The notes: generated by a model not told the origin, from the sequence alone. A DNA stretch of 33,200 bases from Oscillospiraceae bacterium (GCA_015065215.1 SVQT01000023.1:1-33200), one strand, 5' to 3'; counted from the first letter of the stretch, positions 8,146 through 16,241 are shown. A program made the numbers and translations.

Positions 8146-9039
8146 TCATTCTTTTTTCTTGCGATACTGCAAGGGGGACATATTCATATAGCGCCGAAAA
8201 ATCTCGGCATAGTAGCTGGCGCCGGCAAATCCCGCCCGTTCCGCCACTTCGGTAATCGAAAGCGAGCGATCCTGCAAAAGCGGTAAGGAGCGGCGCACAC
8301 GCAGATGCTGCAAATAGGAAAAGGGAGTGCGCCCCGTATAACGGCGGAAAATGCGGCAAAATTCACTGCGCGAAAAATTGCAGACCTCCGCCAATTCCTC
8401 CAGCGTCAATCGCTCCGCGTAGTGCCCCTCCATATGCGCGATCGCCGTCTTCACGGCAATCACCCCACGGTCGGGGCAAACGCTTTCCTCTCCCTTTCCC
8501 CGCATGTAGAGCTGAAACCACAATTGACAAAGCGTTGCTTTGACCAAAAGCTCATAGCCCTCCTGCTTTTCCGCCAGCAGTCTGTGGCACTCCCACATCA
8601 GCGAAAGGATGGGACGATCCTCCTCATTTTTGGCGAAAAAGGCGGCAAACGGTATGAGATTATCCCGCAAAACGGGCTCCACGTACAGCTGCTCGATACG
8701 GCTGTTTTCGTGCCCGGAAACCATAACGGTAGCAAAATTCATCGGCAGATAAGCGCAATCGGATTGCCCGGTCAGCCAGCCGGCGTGCATCACATTGGAA
8801 TTTACAAAAATGCCGTCTCCCTCTCGCAAAAGAAAAACTTTTTCGTTGGCTTGATAGTACATTTCCCCTTCCGCGATCAAGGTCATTTCGGTCTCCGGAT
8901 GGAAGTGACACTCAAATCTGCCCCCCTCATAGTGGGATAAACGCCCCGGCCTGGCACTGCCCGTGACCGGGAAAGCCCAGGAGCCGCGGGTGCCCAATTC
9001 CAGGCCGGTTTTATCCAATTTCAGCCTTGAATACTTCAT
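8146..9039 (-). CDS. AraC-family transcriptional regulator with N-terminal cupin
   Basis: A 297-residue protein. Residues of about 40-100 form an AraC-type cupin sugar-sensing fold (FHPETEMTLIAEGEMYYQAN, then a VFLLREGDGIFVNSNVMH strand pair). Residues of about 195-295 form the double helix-turn-helix DNA-binding domain (LTLEELAEVCNFSRSEFCRI; SITEVAERAGFAGASYYAEI), ending in the typical FRRYMNMSPLQYRK. The ATG follows GGAGGGACAA. It is transcribed away from the GH4 alpha-galactosidase gene with about 150 bp between the starts. By analogy with MelR, MsmR and RafR it most likely activates that gene in response to an alpha-galactoside. The effector is not readable from sequence. Confidence 0.93.
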   Translation of the reverse strand: MKYSRLKLDKTGLELGTRGSWAFPVTGSARPGRLSHYEGGRFECHFHPETEMTLIAEGEMYYQANEKVFLLREGDGIFVNSNVMHAGWLTGQSDCAYLPMNFATVMVSGHENSRIEQLYVEPVLRDNLIPFAAFFAKNEEDRPILSLMWECHRLLAEKQEGYELLVKATLCQLWFQLYMRGKGEESVCPDRGVIAVKTAIAHMEGHYAERLTLEELAEVCNFSRSEFCRIFRRYTGRTPFSYLQHLRVRRSLPLLQDRSLSITEVAERAGFAGASYYAEIFRRYMNMSPLQYRKKKE

Positions 9040-9087
9040 TTGTCCCTCCGTTACGCAATATTGTTATAAAAAACAGCAATATTTCGG

Positions 9088-9116
9088 TTGACTGCGCCAA
9101 GATTTCGTACTATACT
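9088..9116 (+). promoter_or_regulatory. Promoter of the GH4 gene
   Basis: TTGACT (9088-9093), 17 bp, TATACT (9111-9116). Predicted start near 9123, giving a 60-70 nt leader that begins at the inverted repeat described next. Confidence 0.75.
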
Positions 9117-9124
9117 GATTACAA

Positions 9125-9146
9125 CGAACACATTATAACATGTTCG
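9125..9146. promoter_or_regulatory. Candidate operator, inverted repeat CGAACA-N10-TGTTCG
   Basis: Two perfect 6-bp arms (9125-9130 and 9141-9146) are separated by ten AT-rich bases and sit directly at or just after the predicted GH4 transcription start. This position suits a repressor. AraC proteins more often bind direct repeats upstream of -35, so a second regulator or a dual role is possible. Confidence 0.4.
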
Positions 9147-9186
9147 GCGCAAAAATGCAACAAAAACATTTTCGGAGGTATTAAAA

Positions 9187-10524
9187 ATGGGAAAAATCAC
9201 CTTTATGGGTGCCGGTAGCACGGTATTTGCCAAGAACGTTTTGGGCGATTCTATGCTCACGCCGGCGCTTCGCGATTTCGAGATCGCTTTGTACGACATT
9301 GACGAAAAGCGCCTGGAAGAATCCTACACCATGATCACCATCCTCAACAAGAACATCAACGAGGGCCGTGCCAAGATCAGCAAGTATCTGGGCGTTCCCA
9401 ATCGCCGCGACGCGCTCCGTGGCGCTGATTTCGTGGTCAACGCCATTCAGGTGGGCGGCTATGATCCCTGCACCATCACCGACTTTGAGATCCCCAAGAA
9501 ATACGGTCTGCGCCAAACCATTGCGGACACTTTGGGCATCGGCGGTATCTTCCGTGCCCTGCGCACCATCCCTGTTCTCGCCGATTTTGCCGAGGATATG
9601 CAGGCTGTCTGCCCCAATGCCTGGTTCCTCAACTACACCAATCCTATGGCCATGCTGGCAGGCTTTATGCAGCGCTACACCGATGTGAAAACGATCGGCC
9701 TTTGCCACAGCGTCCAGGTCTGCACCAAGAGCCTGTTCAAATCGCTTGGCATGTTAGAGGAGTTCGAAAGCTTTAAGCCCTTGCGCGAGAAGATTGCCGG
9801 CATCAACCACATGGCATGGCTCCTTGAGGTCTACGATGCCAAGGGCAACGACCTCTATCCCGAGATCAAGCGCCGCGCCGCCGAGATCCTGGAGCATCCC
9901 GAAAACTACGAGACCAAGAACCTGGTTCGTCTGGATTACATCCGCCGCTTCGGCTACTACTGCACCGAGTCCAGCGAGCACAACGCCGAGTACAACAACC
10001 TTTACATCAAGTCCAAATATCCTGAGCTGATCGACCGTTACCGCATCCCGCTGGACGAATATCCCCGCCGTTGTGTCAATCAGATCGCCAAATGGGAGCA
10101 GCGCCGCCTGGATTATCTGAACGGTGAGGTCTCTCACGAGCGCACCCATGAATACGCTTCCTACATCATGGAGGCTATGGTGACCGGCAAGCCCTATGAG
10201 ATCGGCGGCAATGTGCTGAATAGCGGTCTCATCACCAATCTGCCCCACAACGCCTGCGTTGAGGTTCCCTGCCTTGTGAACCGCCAGGGTATTCTGCCCA
10301 CCTTTGTCGGCGATCTGCCCGAGATCTGCGCCGCTATGAACCGTACCAACATCAATGTGCAGCTGCTGACCATTGAGGCCGCTGTAACCCGCAAAAAGGA
10401 GGCTGTATACCAGGCCGCCATGCTGGATCCCCACACCTCCTCCGAGCTCTCCATTGACGACATCATCGCCATGTGCGACGAGCTCTTTGAGGCGCACAAG
10501 GATTGGATGCCCCAATATAACTAA
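9187..10524 (+). CDS. melA: GH4 alpha-galactosidase (NAD- and Mn-dependent)
   Basis: A 445-residue protein, the usual GH4 length. The N-terminal Rossmann fold carries GAGST (residues 8-12) for NAD binding. NYTNP at 149-153, the metal-ligand Cys in GLCHS (Cys173) and His208 in GINHMAW are the conserved active-site elements. GH4 enzymes cleave by a redox-assisted elimination/addition, with NAD as a bound cofactor and Mn2+ held by Cys and His. The CHS signature points to the alpha-galactosidase (MelA) branch rather than 6-phospho-glucosidases, which have other residues there. It acts in the cytosol on imported melibiose- or raffinose-type sugars. The ATG follows GGAGG with 8 bases spacing. The AraC gene is divergent and no transporter gene adjoins. 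The exact substrate is an inference; alpha-glucosidase activity is possible. Confidence 0.88.
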   Translation: MGKITFMGAGSTVFAKNVLGDSMLTPALRDFEIALYDIDEKRLEESYTMITILNKNINEGRAKISKYLGVPNRRDALRGADFVVNAIQVGGYDPCTITDFEIPKKYGLRQTIADTLGIGGIFRALRTIPVLADFAEDMQAVCPNAWFLNYTNPMAMLAGFMQRYTDVKTIGLCHSVQVCTKSLFKSLGMLEEFESFKPLREKIAGINHMAWLLEVYDAKGNDLYPEIKRRAAEILEHPENYETKNLVRLDYIRRFGYYCTESSEHNAEYNNLYIKSKYPELIDRYRIPLDEYPRRCVNQIAKWEQRRLDYLNGEVSHERTHEYASYIMEAMVTGKPYEIGGNVLNSGLITNLPHNACVEVPCLVNRQGILPTFVGDLPEICAAMNRTNINVQLLTIEAAVTRKKEAVYQAAMLDPHTSSELSIDDIIAMCDELFEAHKDWMPQYN

Positions 10525-10564
10525 AAAACGCAAAAATCCGCACCCGTTTGCGGATGTATCCTTA

Positions 10565-10592
10565 AAAGCCACCGCCCGCGGGCGGTGGCTTT
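10565..10592 (+). terminator. Rho-independent terminator of the GH4 gene
   Basis: A 28-base perfect palindrome (arms AAAGCCACCGCCCG) is followed by a T-rich CGCTTTTC. A weaker hairpin, ATCCGCA/TGCGGAT at 10536-10555, precedes it. Confidence 0.8.
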
Positions 10593-10606
10593 CGCTTTTC
10601 TTAGCA

Positions 10607-10640
10607 ACAAAAAACACCCTCCGAGGAGGGTGTTTTTTGT
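10607..10640. terminator. Bidirectional terminator between convergent genes
   Basis: Arms of 16 bases (ACAAAAAACACCCTCC and complement) around a 2-base centre, with A and T runs on the outer sides. It can serve both the GH4 gene and the minus-strand lipoprotein gene that stops at 10649. Confidence 0.85.
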
Positions 10641-10648
10641 AAAACGGT

Positions 10649-12319
10649 TTAAGCCTTAGCCAACACGTAGGTGGTCTTCAAGTTGCTCTCCGCGTCGTAT
10701 GCGGAAATTGCAATCAGAACATTGTTGTTGCTATCGGCCACGTGAACGACGGTTGCGCTTACAACCTTCTCAGCAGTGTAGATCGCGTTGCCGGCAGCGT
10801 TGTACGCGGTAGCCTTAACATTGGTCATATCGCTGGTATCCAGGATTACGAAGAGACCGTTTCTGTAGTAGCTACCCCAGCTGTTGTAGAAAGACAGATT
10901 GGTGGCGTCCTTGGCGATCAGCGTCTTGGTGCTGCCGTCAGCCATAGCCATGATGATGGCGCCGTCCTCATCTTCAAATACTACACCCTCATCGGTACAG
11001 AACAGGATGTCATCCAGCTTCAAAGTAGCCAGATCCAGCTTCTCATTCAGATCCCAGTCGTAGATCTTGTTGTTCATCAGAATGTAGTTGAGAGTGTAAG
11101 AGTCATCATCGCTACTCATCAGAGCCGTCACTTCACCCAGCACCTTGCCCTTCTCGTTGAGCAAGAAGGCCTGGCCTGCCATATTCGCGACGATCCAACG
11201 GCCGGGAGCGACCATTTCAAACTCGCCGAACTGATTCTCGATGGCACCGTCCAGAGTGCCCTCAACCTTACCCTTATTGGAAAGCGAGAGAAGCTTCGTG
11301 GAATACTCATCATAGGATACGCGGCCGTTTTCAATGGGAAGGCTAATAGCGACATTGTCGATCTTCTTGTTCAAGCCCATTTCGGCCAATGCGCCTTCCA
11401 TCTCGACGCCCTTCATATCACGGGCAACGATCTGCATAAACAGATATTCGGTGTCCAGATCCTTAACATCGCCGTTTCTGGCGTTGATCAGCTGAGTCAC
11501 AACGGTGTATTTTTCACCATCTTCGTCGATATAGGTGTAATCCTCAGCCAATGCATCCTCAAGATATCTATACTGTAGCAACACATTGCCATTGTTGAGA
11601 ACGAATGTACGCCCGCTGTCTGCTGCGTAAGCGGGAGCCTTTACGACGGTGATCAAATTCAGATTAGAATCGTAAACGTTGGCCGCGATGCCATTCACTT
11701 CGTAGTAGTAGCCTGCCAGAGTATAATCTACCTCGGGCAGCTCTGCAAAGGGAGAGTAATCGAACACCTTGGAAACGCTACCGTCATCGGCAATGCGGAA
11801 CATCTGACCGTCGATACCGATCAGGTCCAGGGCCATGTAAGGCTCCTCCATGCCGTCCTCCATCATCTCTTCGGTGCCGCTCTTGGTCCAGAAAGCGTTG
11901 CCGTTGATGTCGCACAAGCTAACCTCATAGGTCATATCGCCGTCAGCGGATGCAGGCGCGGTAGCTTTGATAATGTTGATCAACGTGGTGTCCCACTGCT
12001 CCATCGGCATAACCATATAAGAAACGGTCTCAGATTCGGTAGCGGTCCAAACGGTAGCGCCGGTTGCAACGTTATACACCGTCCAAACGGTGTTGTCGTT
12101 GTCATCGACACCCTCAAACACAACCAGGTCACCTGCTTGTTCCTCAATCTCACCCTTGATGTCAACCACAGCGGTCGCGGTCAGGGTGGGGTTCTCGTTG
12201 AGGAATTCTGCCTTTTTGTCAACGATCTTTTTAAACTTCATGGAAGTGGTTCCACAAGAGCACAAGAGCGTGGCAAAGCAAAGAAGTACTGCAACAAGAA
12301 CAAGTATTTTCTTTTTCAC
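10649..12319 (-). CDS. Lipoprotein of unknown function
   Basis: A 556-residue lipoprotein precursor. The signal sequence MKKKILVLVAVLLCFATLLC ends in the lipobox LCSC, with lipidated Cys22. The start is a GTG preceded by AGGAGG at 8 bases. The mature part is acidic and rich in short beta strands with recurring W and Y residues (TVWTVYNVATGATVWTATES; DINGNAFWTKSG), which recalls the blades of a PQQ-like or WD-type propeller. I cannot assign a named domain. It has its own near-perfect promoter and lies between terminators, so it is a single-gene unit. It probably sits on the outer face of the membrane. The role is unknown. Confidence 0.85.
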   Translation of the reverse strand: MKKKILVLVAVLLCFATLLCSCGTTSMKFKKIVDKKAEFLNENPTLTATAVVDIKGEIEEQAGDLVVFEGVDDNDNTVWTVYNVATGATVWTATESETVSYMVMPMEQWDTTLINIIKATAPASADGDMTYEVSLCDINGNAFWTKSGTEEMMEDGMEEPYMALDLIGIDGQMFRIADDGSVSKVFDYSPFAELPEVDYTLAGYYYEVNGIAANVYDSNLNLITVVKAPAYAADSGRTFVLNNGNVLLQYRYLEDALAEDYTYIDEDGEKYTVVTQLINARNGDVKDLDTEYLFMQIVARDMKGVEMEGALAEMGLNKKIDNVAISLPIENGRVSYDEYSTKLLSLSNKGKVEGTLDGAIENQFGEFEMVAPGRWIVANMAGQAFLLNEKGKVLGEVTALMSSDDDSYTLNYILMNNKIYDWDLNEKLDLATLKLDDILFCTDEGVVFEDEDGAIIMAMADGSTKTLIAKDATNLSFYNSWGSYYRNGLFVILDTSDMTNVKATAYNAAGNAIYTAEKVVSATVVHVADSNNNVLIAISAYDAESNLKTTYVLAKA

Positions 12320-12373
12320 AACTTTTTCCTCCTAAAAATTTTTGTCAGAGCCTGAAAAGGTCTCCGCGCTTTC

Positions 12374-12402
12374 ATTATATAATTCCTTTGCCATTTTGTC
12401 AA
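12374..12402 (-). promoter_or_regulatory. Consensus promoter of the lipoprotein gene
   Basis: Minus strand: perfect TTGACA (12397-12402), 17 bp, perfect TATAAT (12374-12379). Expected to be strong. Predicted start near 12367, giving a leader of about 48 nt. Confidence 0.88.
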
Positions 12403-12418
12403 CACCAAAAAGCGAAAA

Positions 12419-12496
12419 AGCGCCAAATTCGCATTGTTTTTGGCCAACCTGCACAAATATATAAAATTTGCACAAAAAATATTGCGAATTTGGCGC
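12419..12496 (-). terminator. Long-loop inverted repeat, probable terminator of the 12505-13512 gene
   Basis: A perfect 15-bp inverted repeat (AGCGCCAAATTCGCA at 12419-12433 and its complement at 12482-12496) encloses a 48-base AT-rich loop with a repeated TGCACAAA. On the minus strand the distal arm is followed by TTTTTCGCTTTTT, which suits termination. The loop is unusually long for a terminator. Confidence 0.55.
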
Positions 12497-12504
12497 TATA
12501 AAAT

Positions 12505-13512
12505 TCATTCATTATAGGAATATGCATAAATTTTTCTACCGGTAGTGATCTTTCCGAATATGTATTTATTGCTGGCTGACTCGTTCATAATATAGATTTT
12601 ACCGTCCAGATACACCAACTCCTCTGACATGGGGGGTGCCTTGATCACCTCGGTTTGACAGCTGCTTTCCAAATAATAAATGGGCAGCTCCGAAAAAGAA
12701 AAGTCCACGCCGTCCTTGGTCGTACCGGCAAAAGCCCTGACATCAGGTTCCGCGATTTTATTTACATCATACACCAGCAGCTTTGAGCTTGCCATACCGT
12801 AAGAGGTGGAAAGTACAATTTTACCGTTATCATTGATGCACATCCCCTGCACTTGATCGGGTGTGGAAATGACTGCCCTCATAACCGGATCGATGCCGAA
12901 CGCGGCGTTAGCGTCCAATTGGAACACCGCCATCATCGAGCGGTTCTGATCGCCGCCGGGGGTCGCCATGCGCTGATACGCTTCGGTTTCATAATTCCCC
13001 GGTCGATAAAAAGAGCCAACCAGAATATAGCCGTTGTAGGTGTAGCAATAGGCAGGGTCGTTATAGGTTTCTACCGTACCAAGGCATTTTGCGCTCTTTG
13101 CGCCGGCAAGAATTTCCTGATAAGAAAAGACGTCCAGCCCCTTACTGCCTGTAATGTAAATGTAGTCACCGAAATGCGCGATGCCGCCGGTATGTCCCCG
13201 ATAATCGGTGCCGTCCGCCTTTTTAAGCTCGGTATAGCTCTCGCTGCCGTCGTCACGGAGCAAATACACACGGGAGGCAGCCTCCCCCTTCATATAGCCG
13301 GCAACAAGAAACGCCTCTTCACCCTCCACATAGTCAAAGCCCTGCTGCACAAAGCCGTCACGAATGCCGGGCATCTTCATTTCCCCATCCGCCTTACGGT
13401 AAAAAGCGGCGTGACGAATACCGTCTACCAGCTTAAAGCCAAGCAGGATCAGCAAAACAAGGCATATTATGCCGATCAGAACACCAAGTAGGATCTTGAC
13501 AGATTTTTTCAT
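12505..13512 (-). CDS. Membrane-anchored extracytoplasmic protein, propeller-like, function unknown
   Basis: A 335-residue protein. One N-terminal transmembrane segment (VKILLGVLIGIICLVLLILL, about residues 5-25) anchors it, with the remainder outside. The outer part reads as successive beta-strand groups (GHTGGIAHFGDYIYITGSKG; MCINDNGKIVLSTSYGMASS; EELVYLDGKIYIMNESASNK), a layout typical of beta-propellers or quinoprotein-like folds. The ATG follows AAAGGATACAAT. It has its own perfect promoter and is divergent from tRNA-Ser. No catalytic motif is visible and I do not recognise a named family. Confidence 0.85.
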   Translation of the reverse strand: MKKSVKILLGVLIGIICLVLLILLGFKLVDGIRHAAFYRKADGEMKMPGIRDGFVQQGFDYVEGEEAFLVAGYMKGEAASRVYLLRDDGSESYTELKKADGTDYRGHTGGIAHFGDYIYITGSKGLDVFSYQEILAGAKSAKCLGTVETYNDPAYCYTYNGYILVGSFYRPGNYETEAYQRMATPGGDQNRSMMAVFQLDANAAFGIDPVMRAVISTPDQVQGMCINDNGKIVLSTSYGMASSKLLVYDVNKIAEPDVRAFAGTTKDGVDFSFSELPIYYLESSCQTEVIKAPPMSEELVYLDGKIYIMNESASNKYIFGKITTGRKIYAYSYNE

Positions 13513-13550
13513 ATTGTATCCTTTCTGTATTTCCGATTCGTTTATCTATG

Positions 13551-13579
13551 ATTATAGCAAGATCTCAAGCTTTTGTCAA
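13551..13579 (-). promoter_or_regulatory. Consensus promoter of the 12505-13512 gene
   Basis: Minus strand: TTGACA (13574-13579), 17 bp, TATAAT (13551-13556), both perfect. Confidence 0.88.
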
Positions 13580-13647
13580 CTTGAGCTCCGGCAAGCGCCG
13601 CACCCGCAATTTTTTTCAAAATAAAGCAACTTTTTTTCACAATCCTC

Positions 13648-13676
13648 TTGACAAACCAACAAAAATTTGATATGAT
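13648..13676 (+). promoter_or_regulatory. Promoter of tRNA-Ser
   Basis: TTGACA (13648-13653), 17 bp, TATGAT (13671-13676). The tRNA begins 13 bases after the -10 box. Confidence 0.88.
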
Positions 13677-13689
13677 ATACAAGTCGTTT

Positions 13690-13781
13690 GGAGAGATGGC
13701 TGAGCTGGTCTAAGGCGCACGACTGGAAATCGTGTGTAGGCTAATACCCTACCGAGAGTTCGAATCTCTCTCTCTCCGCCA
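13690..13781 (+). tRNA. tRNA-Ser(GGA)
   Basis: A 92-nt class II tRNA with encoded CCA. The acceptor stem is GGAGAGA/TCTCTCC, and the anticodon arm is CACGA-CTGGAAA-TCGTG with anticodon GGA at 13725-13727. The long variable arm is characteristic of tRNA-Ser, and the T arm is GAGAG-TTCGAAT-CTCTC. It decodes UCC and UCU. It has its own promoter and terminator. Confidence 0.97.
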
Positions 13782-13787
13782 TGGCAG

Positions 13788-13815
13788 GCGGCCCCCAATC
13801 GGGGGCCGCTTTTTT
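13788..13815 (+). terminator. Terminator of tRNA-Ser
   Basis: A 9-bp GC-rich stem GCGGCCCCC/GGGGGCCGC with loop AATC is followed by six T residues. It starts 6 bases after the tRNA 3' end. Confidence 0.9.
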
Positions 13816-13902
13816 GTCGTGGCGGAGGGATGAGAGTGAGAACCGCGAGCGCGTGGGCGCGAGCGGCAAGATGCTGTTTTTGCGCAAAAGAGTCGGGGAT
13901 AC

Positions 13903-13929
13903 AAAAAGGGCTTGCGAGAGCAAGCCCTT
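13903..13929 (-). terminator. Terminator of the 13941-14915 lipoprotein gene
   Basis: Stem AAGGGCTTGC/GCAAGCCCTT with a GAGA loop. On the minus strand the T run follows directly. It lies 11 bases after the stop codon. Confidence 0.85.
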
Positions 13930-13940
13930 GTTATTTGAAA

Positions 13941-14915
13941 TTACATTTGCGCGTTCATGGCGTTCATGTACGCTCTGCTGCCAATCGAGCAGTAACGATC
14001 AAATTCCTCCGCCAAATCACCGGTAATGGTCTGCCCTTCCGCCTTTTTGGCTTCAAACGCGGTCATCAGAGCGTCAGCAGCCGATGTGAATTCGGGCGTA
14101 AATTCACTGCGCTTATAAAACTTACCGTCCGCGCTCATTTTCTGCTCACTGTAGCTCTTGTCACCTCCGCCTTGGATCATCACCAGATGAAAGGAGGTCA
14201 CACCCGCATCTCCCTCAAAATCATATCCCAAAACAAAATGATAATATGCGGTATTTGACAGCTCCGGCATATCCAAAATCATTTCGAGATAGATTTTACC
14301 GTTTTCTGTATCCAGTCGCGGCAGCAATGTGATTTCAACAGTCACAGGCTGCGACATCAGGGAATTGGACTGAATGGTAAAGCTGACCGCATCGGTTGTA
14401 ACGATAAAGGCGTCATTCTCGTAATATTCGCCGATCATATTGACCAGCGCGAACATGGTACAGGCATCCGCCTTGAGAGATTTGAGGGTAGAGCCACCAG
14501 TAATTTCAGGGAGCTCACCGGGGAGGTTGAAGGATAACGGGCTCAGCAGCAAGGAAGCCGCGCCTGATGTTGGCTGAGGCTGCGCCTCTTGCGTGGGATC
14601 TCCCGCTCCCAAGACCTGCCAGGCGGTCTTTGCCGCCGTCTTATAAATGGTCGCAAGATCCGCTTTTTCATATTCCGCTTTTCCACACACCGAGCATACA
14701 CCGTTTGCAAACATATGTGTCTGCGCCACCGGGATCTCACCGGTCTCTACCGTCTCTCCGCATTCGGTACACGCCTTGTGCTTGGTCCCCTTTGCTACAC
14801 AGGTTGCCTCTAAATCGGTCACCCAATCACCGGGCGTATGAGTATGTCCCTTGCACGCCACACAAGAAAGGCACAAAAGCAATGCCGCAACAACAGCCAC
14901 AATTCTTTTCATCAT
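13941..14915 (-). CDS. Probable lipoprotein with Cys/His module at its N-terminus
   Basis: About 324 residues. AAAGGAG lies only 2 bases before the ATG at 14921 but 8 bases before the ATG at 14915, so I choose the latter. The signal sequence ends LLLCLSCVACK; the likely lipidated Cys is the last one, although the box is not ideal. Residues of about 25-80 form a Cys/His module (ATCVAKGTKHKACTECG; HMFANGVCSVCGKAEY), the same theme as in the two large surface proteins at 1-5871. The remaining 230 residues, after a Gln/Pro/Ala-rich linker, are a mixed alpha/beta domain I do not recognise (SFTIQSNSLMSQPVTVEITL). It has its own promoter and terminator. It is probably extracytoplasmic; the function is unknown. 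Confidence 0.82.
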   Translation of the reverse strand: MMKRIVAVVAALLLCLSCVACKGHTHTPGDWVTDLEATCVAKGTKHKACTECGETVETGEIPVAQTHMFANGVCSVCGKAEYEKADLATIYKTAAKTAWQVLGAGDPTQEAQPQPTSGAASLLLSPLSFNLPGELPEITGGSTLKSLKADACTMFALVNMIGEYYENDAFIVTTDAVSFTIQSNSLMSQPVTVEITLLPRLDTENGKIYLEMILDMPELSNTAYYHFVLGYDFEGDAGVTSFHLVMIQGGGDKSYSEQKMSADGKFYKRSEFTPEFTSAADALMTAFEAKKAEGQTITGDLAEEFDRYCSIGSRAYMNAMNAQM

Positions 14916-14959
14916 CTTCATTTCTCCTTTGGGTGTATTTGCATATCAATTGTAGCTTT

Positions 14960-14988
14960 ATTATAACACTCCAATGTGCAAAAATCAA
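14960..14988 (-). promoter_or_regulatory. Promoter of the 13941-14915 gene
   Basis: Minus strand: TTGATT (14983-14988), 17 bp, TATAAT (14960-14965). Confidence 0.75.
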
Positions 14989-15001
14989 TAATGGGTAGAA
15001 G

Positions 15002-15038
15002 AAAAAGCACCGCCCGATTGAGATCGGCGGTGCTTTTT
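15002..15038 (-). terminator. Terminator of the rplU-prp-rpmA operon
   Basis: Stem AAAAAGCACCGCC/GGCGGTGCTTTTT, extended by GAT/ATC with a one-base bulge. It lies 11 bases after the rpmA stop. The outer A/T runs would allow termination in either direction. Confidence 0.88.
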
Positions 15039-15048
15039 CTCTTGAAAA

Positions 15049-15327
15049 TCAGTCAGCGTAAACGCTAACCTGCTTCTTGTCCTTGGTCTTCTGCTCGAAC
15101 TTGACCTTACCCTCGATGAGAGCGAACAGGGTGTCGTCCTTACCAATGCCGACGTTGTTGCCGGGATGGATCGCAGTGCCTCTCTGGCGAACGATAATGC
15201 TACCGGCAGTAACGGTCTGGCCGTCCGCTGCCTTCACACCAAGACGCTTAGACTCGCTATCGCGGCCGTTCTTGGTGGAACCAACGCCCTTCTTGTGGGC
15301 GAAGAACTGCAAACTAATTCTCAACAT
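15049..15327 (-). CDS. rpmA: 50S ribosomal protein L27 (precursor with cleavable N-terminus)
   Basis: A 92-residue protein that is clearly L27 ([33 protein letters not shown]). It carries the Firmicutes-type N-terminal extension MLRISLQFF before AHKKG. In Staphylococcus this extension is removed by the Prp protease so that the mature N-terminus can reach the peptidyl-transferase centre. The prp gene lies immediately upstream. An AGGAGG site precedes the ATG. Confidence 0.98.
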   Translation of the reverse strand: MLRISLQFFAHKKGVGSTKNGRDSESKRLGVKAADGQTVTAGSIIVRQRGTAIHPGNNVGIGKDDTLFALIEGKVKFEQKTKDKKQVSVYAD

Positions 15328-15397
15328 GGTTCGTAATCCTCCTTATCAAATTGGCGCGCATACATGATGCGACGCGGGTTCCGTGCCATTGCACGGT

Positions 15398-15778
15398 TTA
15401 CACAAAATCCTTGTCCTCGACCTTTATGACGAGGCCGCCATCACCGGTAAACTCATACAAATCGCCGTGCAGGAGCATGTCCTCCAGCATGGCGTAATAA
15501 GTAAGGAACAGACCGGAAACAGCAAACCGTACCCGCTCATCCTCCTCATAGGCAGGAAGGGCGGAACGGGAGCGAACGGTGATCACGGTATCATCATCGT
15601 TGATGTCATAGCGAACCTCGCCATGATATACATCCTCGATGGCATTCACGATATACATGGTCAGCGAGGAAAGCATGGCGCAAAAGGGATCGCTCCCCCA
15701 TTCGGCATAACCGACATGGCCCTTTTCCTCAAACCCGTAAAAGATACCGTCGCTTCTGAAAAATGTGATGGTCGTCAT
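15398..15778 (-). CDS. prp: Ribosomal-processing cysteine protease Prp
   Basis: A 126-residue protein of the YsxB/DUF464 family. The catalytic His and Cys lie in GHVGYAEWGSDPFCAMLSSL (His21, Cys33), the conserved spacing of Prp. It removes the N-terminal extension of L27, which the next gene encodes with a matching LQFF extension. The start lies 8 bases after the rplU stop with its GAAGG site inside the end of rplU, so translation is probably coupled. The gene order rplU-prp-rpmA is conserved in Firmicutes. Confidence 0.95.
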   Translation of the reverse strand: MTTITFFRSDGIFYGFEEKGHVGYAEWGSDPFCAMLSSLTMYIVNAIEDVYHGEVRYDINDDDTVITVRSRSALPAYEEDERVRFAVSGLFLTYYAMLEDMLLHGDLYEFTGDGGLVIKVEDKDFV

Positions 15779-15786
15779 AGCTCGGA

Positions 15787-16098
15787 TCAGCCTTCGATGG
15801 CAGTGATCTGAACCTTCGTGTAGGGCTGGCGATGACCCATCTTCTTCTTCTCGTTCTTCTTGGACTTGTACTTGAAGACAACAATCTTCTTGCCCTTGCC
15901 CTCTTTGACAACGGTCGCGGTAACCTTGGCACCCTCAACAACGGGAGTACCAACCTTCAGAGCGCCGTCCTTGGACAGAGCCTTAACGCTGGTGAACTCT
16001 ACGGTCTCACCCTCAGCAACGCCGAGCTTTTCAACGAAGATAACGTCGCCCTCGTTGACTTTGTACTGCTTTCCGCCGGTTTCGATAATTGCGTACAC
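15787..16098 (-). CDS. rplU: 50S ribosomal protein L21
   Basis: A 103-residue protein ([20 protein letters not shown] to KVQITAIEG), the standard L21 length. I take the GTG at 16098, since family members begin [11 protein letters not shown] and AGAGAGGTG is suitably placed upstream. A GTG nine bases earlier would add MLF and overlap that site. L21 binds 23S rRNA and needs L20 for assembly. It is the first gene of the rplU-prp-rpmA operon, behind an L21-type leader. Confidence 0.97.
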   Translation of the reverse strand: MYAIIETGGKQYKVNEGDVIFVEKLGVAEGETVEFTSVKALSKDGALKVGTPVVEGAKVTATVVKEGKGKKIVVFKYKSKKNEKKKMGHRQPYTKVQITAIEG

Positions 16099-16182
16099 GA
16101 AAAGCACCTCTCTTTCTTTATAGACTCGCTGATTTCAGGCGGTGTCGCAAGCAACACACTTTGATAGGCCTTTTTCAAGCGG
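16099..16182 (-). promoter_or_regulatory. Probable L21 leader RNA (ribosomal-protein autoregulation)
   Basis: The 5' leader between the promoter and rplU reads, on the minus strand, GGCCGCTTGAAAAAGGCC, then a hairpin GTGTTGCTTGCGACAC, then a purine-rich ribosome site. Position, length of about 85 nt and the two-hairpin layout agree with the L21 leader family known upstream of rplU in Firmicutes. I identify it from context and structure; a covariance-model scan would settle it. Confidence 0.6.
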
Positions 16183-16188
16183 CCATTC

Positions 16189-16218
16189 ATTATACCATAA
16201 TCAGAAGATGGATGTCAA
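16189..16218 (-). promoter_or_regulatory. Promoter of the rplU operon
   Basis: Minus strand: perfect TTGACA (16213-16218), 18 bp, perfect TATAAT (16189-16194). Confidence 0.88.
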
Positions 16219-16241
16219 GGCTTTTTTGATTTATTTTTGAT

